In this document: positions 7,222 to 10,855 of the stretch, one piece after another
Numbering within the stretch: the first letter of the stretch is position 1
Layout of the letters: every line of letters begins with the position of its first letter
Source: Chloroflexota bacterium
GTDB taxonomy: Bacteria; Chloroflexota; Limnocylindria; QHBO01
NCBI GenBank assembly: GCA_013820865.1
Contig: JACDHU010000030.1
Location: forward strand, 1-10,855
Direction of reading: 5' to 3'
Length of the DNA stretch: 10,855 bases
Position numbers and translations under genes: made by a program
The notes under the pieces: model-generated
Databases searched by the model: none
What the model was told of the DNA's origin: nothing
What the model saw: only the letters and a program-made list of their open reading frames with translations

Positions 7222-9147
7222 CTAGGGCTCGTCGTCCTCCGGCGGTGCGTCGCCGATGCCGCCGGCCGTATCGCCTTCCTCATCCTCGTCTTCATCGTCG
7301 GCCGGATCCGCCTCCGCAGCCGGCCCGACGAGGGTGATGCCGTTGACCGGCCGATACTTGCTGAACCAGGTGTTCTGGTGCAGGACCGTGCCGTCTCCCG
7401 CGGTGACGGTGCGCGAAACGGAGACATCGAGTCCGTCGTGCGGATACTCGACTCGCCGGCTCGTCCCCGGAGCCAGGTCATCGCTCACCCGGGTGGTCTC
7501 GGTTGCCGTGCGCCGGTTGGTGATCACCGGGTCACTGAGCGCGACGGTCCGGCCATTGGGCACTCCCCACATCTGGAACGTCACCTGGCCGGGCGTGCCG
7601 AAGCCACGAATCACGATCGGATGTCCAGTGTCGTTCCGAAAGGTCATGTCGGTGACCCATTCGTCGTAGATCGAGACCGTCGCGTCGAGCCCGGTTGGAT
7701 AGCGGTCGATGTAGTAGTAGTGCGCCGCCCGGTCGCCGATCTCCAGCCCCGCCCGCATCGCCGCGTTGAAGAGCGTCGTCGATGTGGAGCAGATGCCGCC
7801 AGCCAGTGCGCCGTTCGCAACGCTCCGGCCGTTGATGATGGCACCGCCATACGTGTAGCCGCGCTCCAGGTTGATGGGGCCGATGCCGCCCCAGAAGCTG
7901 AACCACGCGCCGGGTGCAAGGTTGTAGCCATCGAGGTCCTGAGCCGGAATGCTGATGTTCGCGCCAAACCCGTTCCCGTCGTTCGATACGTAGGTGGTGG
8001 TCCAGGACGACACCAACTCCATCTGCGGCAGCGCGGCTTCGGCTGCCTCGGTGGTCAGTGCAGGCTCAGCGACGTTGACAGCAAGCGCGAGCGACCCTGT
8101 CGCCGCGCCACCGCCGCGATCGGTGAGCGTGGCGAGCAGGACATCCGTCGAGGCTTCGATATCGAGCTCACGACCAGTCTGACCGGCGACCACCCCGCCC
8201 ATGCCGCTACCGGCAACGCTGATCCACGCATTGATCGGATCGCGATCAACCGCCTCGACCAGCGCGGCGATCTCGGTGCCGGCCGACCCGGCATCGATGC
8301 GGGCCGCGTAATCCTGGTCAGCCAGGGGACCGAAGCTGATCCACGTCGCGATCGTATCGGCGCTGATTGCGAACACCTCGTCCTCACCGGCATCCGGGAT
8401 CGTCAGCTCGAGATCGGCGACCATGGCCGTGGCGGCTGCAGCGGCTGCGTGTGCCTCCGCGGTACTGACGATCGGCGCAAGGCTCGCCGCTTCGAGCTCG
8501 ATCACGACATCGGCCGGATCAATGGTGGTGACGGCCGCGCCGAGAGCCTCGACCACCGCGGCCGGCTCGAGGCCACGGCCGTCCTCGGCTGGTCGGACCT
8601 CGAACGCCATGCCGTCGCGGATCACCACCGCTTCCAGCGGTGAACGGCTGACGCGGCGGGCGACCTCCGTCGAGACCTGGTCGAGAGCAGCCGGATCGAA
8701 GGCGTGCACCAGCGGGATCAGCGCCGTGGGATGCACGAGCGAGCGCAGACGGGCAATGCCATCGGCGAGAGGATCGCCATTGCGGCCAACGGCGACGGCA
8801 CCATCGAGCATGGCATCCAGCTCATACCGGCGGCCGATCGCGTCGTAGCTCACGACTTCCTGGCTGCGGTCCACCACGATCGTCGCCTGGCCCGCGCTGA
8901 GCGACGGAAGCCGCTCTTCGAGGCGTTGGATTGCTGCCGCACGGTCGAGCCCGCCGATGTCCACTCCGCCGATGCTGACGCCACGCATGACCGCGTCGCC
9001 GGTGGCGATGGCCATTGCGGCGGAGGTGCCGGCGACCGCGAGCAATCCGACGAGCAGCGTGGCAACAAAGCCGATGAGCGTGGAACGACGCGCCGGCGGC
9101 GTGGCCATCGGGCGGATGAGGCGACGGGGAAACGTGGCGGTCGTCAT
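7222..9147 (-). CDS. Membrane-anchored VanW/YoaR-like protein with peptidoglycan-binding-type N-terminal region
   Basis: 641 residues. The N-terminus is basic (RR at 8-9 and 20-21) and followed by a single hydrophobic helix at about 24-48, giving a signal anchor with the rest outside the cell. The segment GVSIGGVDIGGLDRAAAIQRL (starting at 56) is typical of the YoaR/PG_binding_4 domain, and a second, more diverged unit is likely around 240-345. The VanW domain spans about 380-515, with the family core AGGICSTSTTLFNA (449-462, Cys453) and RYPTGLDATVSI. A late beta-strand region ends in FSKYRPVNGITLVGP. The C-terminal 30 residues are a strongly acidic low-complexity tail. VanW takes its name from a glycopeptide-resistance cluster gene, but its function is unknown and this gene alone does not indicate resistance. 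An in-frame TGA four codons upstream supports the ATG chosen. Confidence 0.88.
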   Translation of the reverse strand: MTTATFPRRLIRPMATPPARRSTLIGFVATLLVGLLAVAGTSAAMAIATGDAVMRGVSIGGVDIGGLDRAAAIQRLEERLPSLSAGQATIVVDRSQEVVSYDAIGRRYELDAMLDGAVAVGRNGDPLADGIARLRSLVHPTALIPLVHAFDPAALDQVSTEVARRVSRSPLEAVVIRDGMAFEVRPAEDGRGLEPAAVVEALGAAVTTIDPADVVIELEAASLAPIVSTAEAHAAAAAATAMVADLELTIPDAGEDEVFAISADTIATWISFGPLADQDYAARIDAGSAGTEIAALVEAVDRDPINAWISVAGSGMGGVVAGQTGRELDIEASTDVLLATLTDRGGGAATGSLALAVNVAEPALTTEAAEAALPQMELVSSWTTTYVSNDGNGFGANISIPAQDLDGYNLAPGAWFSFWGGIGPINLERGYTYGGAIINGRSVANGALAGGICSTSTTLFNAAMRAGLEIGDRAAHYYYIDRYPTGLDATVSIYDEWVTDMTFRNDTGHPIVIRGFGTPGQVTFQMWGVPNGRTVALSDPVITNRRTATETTRVSDDLAPGTSRRVEYPHDGLDVSVSRTVTAGDGTVLHQNTWFSKYRPVNGITLVGPAAEADPADDEDEDEEGDTAGGIGDAPPEDDEP

Positions 9148-9334
9148 GGCTGGTCTTCAAAGAGACGCATGGCGGCGTGCGATCGTTGCGCCCTCGGGCT
9201 GTGGGCGCGTCGCCTCTTCGGGTTCTCCGTTCGGATTCGCCTGACAGACTGGGCTGATCCTGCCATCAGCGGATCGATGCCGGGATTGTCGCTGCTGCCG
9301 TCGATCTTGTCGAGTGGCCCGGTCGTCCCACCGA

Positions 9335-9343
9335 TGGTATAGT
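9335..9343 (+). promoter_or_regulatory. Extended -10 promoter of rpsT
   Basis: The plus strand reads TGGTATAGT, a TGn extension followed by TATAGT, which matches the TATAAT consensus at five of six positions. No good -35 occurs at 16-18 bp, as is common for extended -10 promoters. Transcription would start near 9350, giving a leader of about 63 nt before the GTG of rpsT. Confidence 0.6.
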
Positions 9344-9356
9344 CTCGAATCCACAT

Positions 9357-9382
9357 GCGCTGTTCGTAGGCGCCTGTTTTTT
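9357..9382 (+). promoter_or_regulatory. Short stem plus T6 tract in the rpsT leader (possible weak attenuator)
   Basis: GCGC (9357-9360) can pair with GCGC (9370-9373) across a 9-base loop, followed three bases later by six T residues (9377-9382). The stem is only four base pairs, so this is weak as a terminator. Its position in the leader of a ribosomal-protein gene makes attenuation or S20 autoregulation conceivable. Confidence 0.2.
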
Positions 9383-9412
9383 GTGCATTGAACCCCAAGC
9401 TGAGGACCCCAC

Positions 9413-9946
9413 GTGGCAAGAACAGCCCGTACCTGGAAGGGCGCGCGCACGCCCTCCGCCCTCAAGCGCGTGCGCCAGTCGCTTCGTCGTCGCGCTGTGA
9501 ATCGCCGAACCCAGAGCGAGGCGAAGACCCTCGTGCAGCAGGCCTCCGACATCGCCCTCGGCCGATCCGACGGAAACGGACCCGAGGCTGTCGCAGCCGC
9601 CATCAGCGCCCTGGACAAGGCCGCCGAGAAGGGCATCATTCATCCGAACAACGCCGCGCGCCGAAAGAGCCGCCTGATGACCAAGGTCAACGCGGCGCAT
9701 CTACTCGACGGCAGCGAAGTCACCGCTCCGACGGCGCCGAAGCGCAAGACCACCGCCAGCAAGACGGCGCAGCGCAAGAAGGTTGCGGTCGCGAAGGCAT
9801 CCAAGGCAGCTGCCGGTAAGGCAACCGACCGACCGCGCACCGCGGCCGGCAAGGCCAAGGTCGCCGTCACGCGTGCCAGTCGCGAATCGGCCGCCGCGCG
9901 GCGGCGTGCCAAGAGCAGCGACGAGGGCGACAGCTCCGAGAGCTGA
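9413..9946 (+). CDS. rpsT: 30S ribosomal protein S20 with a long basic C-terminal extension
   Basis: S20 binds 16S rRNA in the lower part of the 30S body and is needed for assembly. Residues 1-98 are a recognisable S20: RTPSALKRVRQSLRRRAVNRR near the N-terminus and the hallmark AISALDKAAEKGIIHPNN followed by AARRKSRLMTKVNAA. The family is normally 85-100 residues long. Here 79 further residues (99-177) follow, rich in Lys, Ala, Arg and Thr (for example KVAVAKASKAAAGKA) like the tail of histone H1 or HupS proteins, and ending in an acidic DEGDSSES. The start is GTG, with GAGGA (9402-9406) 6 nt upstream. It is the only plus-strand gene here, convergent with the methyltransferase. Core identity is secure; the role of the tail is unknown. 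Confidence 0.93.
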   Translation: MARTARTWKGARTPSALKRVRQSLRRRAVNRRTQSEAKTLVQQASDIALGRSDGNGPEAVAAAISALDKAAEKGIIHPNNAARRKSRLMTKVNAAHLLDGSEVTAPTAPKRKTTASKTAQRKKVAVAKASKAAAGKATDRPRTAAGKAKVAVTRASRESAAARRRAKSSDEGDSSES

Positions 9947-9953
9947 CGGGTCG

Positions 9954-9985
9954 GCCATCAGGCCAGCTAGCCATCAGGCCAGCTA
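9954..9985. repeat. Tandem 16-bp direct repeat between rpsT and the methyltransferase gene
   Basis: GCCATCAGGCCAGCTA occurs twice with no gap (9954-9969 and 9970-9985). It is followed by a degenerate partial third unit whose GGCCAACTA (9990-9998) includes the stop codon of the convergent methyltransferase. The second unit with the following bases can form GGCCAG - CTAT - CTGGGCC with one bulged G (9977-9993). The element occupies nearly all of the 49-bp gap between two convergent stop codons, so a bidirectional termination role is possible, although no T-tract is present. Confidence 0.75.
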
Positions 9986-9995
9986 TCTGGGCCAA

Positions 9996-10748
9996 CTATC
10001 TGCGGCGGCGAACGCTCCAGATGTGCTCGAGCGGCCAGCGACGCGCCCAGTCACGACCGATATCGGTCTGGTAGGTGCTCGTCGCCTCGGGCGCCGGCTG
10101 TAGTTCGACCAGGTCATCGACGACGAAGCCGCTGCGCACGAAGAGCCGTAACCACTCGCCATACGGCAGTTGGAATTCCGCATGGCCGGACTCGCTCACG
10201 TCGGCGCGATGCATGCCGAAGTAGTCGTTGGTCAGGCGGTCCCGCGGCTCCTCGCTTCCGGACGGCCAGCAGACCTCTGCCAAAGGCGTGTGCATGCTAA
10301 ACGCAAGCTGACCTCCGTCGCGCAAGAGGCGCGCCGCCTCCGGCACCGTCGCGAACGGATCGGCGAAGACCATCGCCCCGTGGTCGCAGAAGACGATGTC
10401 GAGGCTGGCGCCAGGAAGCGGCACGCTCTCCGCGTTGCCATGGATCAGGGCCACCTCCACGCCGGCCGCCTCGATCGCCGCAGCGGCATGGTCCAGCTGG
10501 CGCTGGGACAGGTCCAGGCCAATGGGACGCGCCCCCCGGCGGGCAAGCGCGATCGACCATTGAGCCGCCCCGCAACCGAGCTCCAGCACACGGCGTCCCG
10601 CGACGTCGCCGAGGATGCGCAGCTCCGTCTCGGGAATCTGCCACACGCCCCAACCAGCGCCGTGCACGGCCAGCTGCGGTCCGTGGTCGGCCTGGTAACT
10701 ATCGGCATAATCGTCCCAGAAGGCGCGGTTGAGCGCCTCGTCATTCAT
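9996..10748 (-). CDS. Class I SAM-dependent methyltransferase (Methyltransf_11/25-like), substrate unknown
   Basis: 250 residues, cytoplasmic. Rossmann-fold SAM motifs are clear: motif I VLELGCGAAQWSIALAR (54-70), the acidic end of strand 2 at GLDLS (77-81), then HGNAESVPLPGASLDIVFCDHG (split around the NAE of motif II at 105-107), and the motif III region EAARLLRDGGQLAFSMHTP. The N-terminus FWDDYADSYQADHG resembles small-molecule methyltransferases of the UbiE/Methyltransf_11 type. The C-terminal third (PYGEWLRLFVRSGFVVDDLVEL) is the usual substrate-side region. The sequence gives no substrate. The ATG overlaps the enolase stop as ATGA (10745-10748), which suggests translational coupling to eno. 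The protein ends in four arginines, and its stop lies within the degenerate third unit of the intergenic repeat. Confidence 0.85.
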   Translation of the reverse strand: MNDEALNRAFWDDYADSYQADHGPQLAVHGAGWGVWQIPETELRILGDVAGRRVLELGCGAAQWSIALARRGARPIGLDLSQRQLDHAAAAIEAAGVEVALIHGNAESVPLPGASLDIVFCDHGAMVFADPFATVPEAARLLRDGGQLAFSMHTPLAEVCWPSGSEEPRDRLTNDYFGMHRADVSESGHAEFQLPYGEWLRLFVRSGFVVDDLVELQPAPEATSTYQTDIGRDWARRWPLEHIWSVRRRR

Positions 10749-10855
10749 CCGCGATGCTCGGCGAAGGCGCGAACGCCGGCGTACTCCGCGGCGTCGCCGA
10801 GCTCCTCCTCGATCCGCAGCAAACGGTTGTACTTCGCGATGCGCTCGGAACGACT
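10745..10855 (-). CDS. eno: Enolase, C-terminal 36 codons only (gene continues past window edge)
   Basis: The minus strand reads SRSERIAKYNRLLRIEEELG followed by DAAEYAGVRAFAEHRG and a TGA stop. The segment SERIAKYNxLLRIEEELG is the highly conserved end of bacterial enolase, which interconverts 2-phosphoglycerate and phosphoenolpyruvate in glycolysis. The catalytic region is outside the window. The stop overlaps the start of the downstream methyltransferase gene by ATGA. Confidence 0.92.
   Translation of the reverse strand, partial: SRSERIAKYNRLLRIEEELGDAAEYAGVRAFAEHRG

Larger units (their letters stand above)
9148..9412. other. Divergent intergenic region between the VanW-like gene and rpsT
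   Basis: 265 bp between two genes transcribed away from each other. The rpsT-proximal end holds an extended -10 promoter and a leader with a short stem and T-run. I found no convincing -35/-10 pair for the minus-strand VanW-like gene, no tRNA and no credible coding region. Open frames crossing it on the minus strand lack family resemblance and a ribosome-binding site. Confidence 0.6.

Noticed and set aside
7201..8643. 480-codon open frame on the plus strand opposite the VanW-like gene
   Set aside because: Antisense shadow: Arg/Asp/Gly-rich without domain resemblance, while the minus strand encodes a clear signal anchor and VanW core.
7222..9147. Vancomycin-resistance determinant
   Set aside because: Only a VanW domain is present, with no vanH/A/X or sensor-regulator genes nearby. 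VanW-domain proteins are widespread outside resistance clusters.
9148..9340. tRNA or small RNA gene in the divergent spacer
   Set aside because: No T-arm GGTTCRA motif with a matching acceptor stem, and no strong terminator-hairpin combination.
9157..9700. Minus-strand open frames across the rpsT 5' region and the divergent spacer
   Set aside because: They overlap the S20 core in antisense and lack family resemblance. The S20 reading on the plus strand has a good ribosome-binding site and promoter.

Overview
This is a GC-rich bacterial chromosomal window of housekeeping genes. It holds nine protein-coding genes, seven complete and two cut by the window edges. All lie on the minus strand except rpsT. 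The order lepA - (membrane protein) - hemW - hrcA - grpE - dnaK matches the arrangement known from Bacillus-type Gram-positive bacteria, and a CIRCE operator precedes hrcA. However, DnaK keeps the N-terminal-lobe segment that Firmicutes and actinobacterial DnaKs lack. Together with the high GC, the VanW/YoaR-type protein and the GTG starts, this suggests a Chloroflexota-like (Terrabacteria, non-Firmicutes) organism. That placement is an inference, not something read directly from a marker.

Layout, in minus-strand transcription order from the right edge. (1) The C-terminal 36 codons of enolase (eno) are followed, with an ATGA stop/start overlap, by a class I SAM-dependent methyltransferase (9996-10748). 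(2) rpsT (9413-9946, plus strand) runs convergent to the methyltransferase. It encodes ribosomal protein S20 with an unusual, roughly 79-residue Lys/Ala-rich tail. A 16-bp tandem repeat fills the 49-bp gap between their stop codons. (3) A 265-bp divergent spacer carries an extended -10 promoter for rpsT. (4) A membrane-anchored VanW/YoaR-type protein (7222-9147) is followed by lepA/EF4 (5367-7178, GTG start), whose stop codon directly abuts the start of a CPBP-like membrane protein (4704-5366). (5) A 131-bp spacer with a perfect 20-bp palindrome and an adjacent hairpin leads into hemW (3382-4572). (6) The heat-shock operon hrcA-grpE-dnaK (1-3294) has its own sigma-A-like promoter and a CIRCE element. 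The -35 hexamer of that promoter contains the hemW stop codon. dnaK runs off the left edge, and dnaJ would be expected next but is not visible.

Functionally, the window combines protein-folding stress response (HrcA repressor, GrpE exchange factor, DnaK chaperone), translation (LepA, S20), haem handling (HemW), glycolysis (eno) and cell-envelope functions (VanW-like, CPBP-like). I see no mobile element, CRISPR array, phage, tRNA or rRNA. No wholly new system is evident. The notable points are the S20 tail, the degenerate CPBP motifs, the hemW-stop/-35 overlap, and the two small repeat/palindrome elements between genes.
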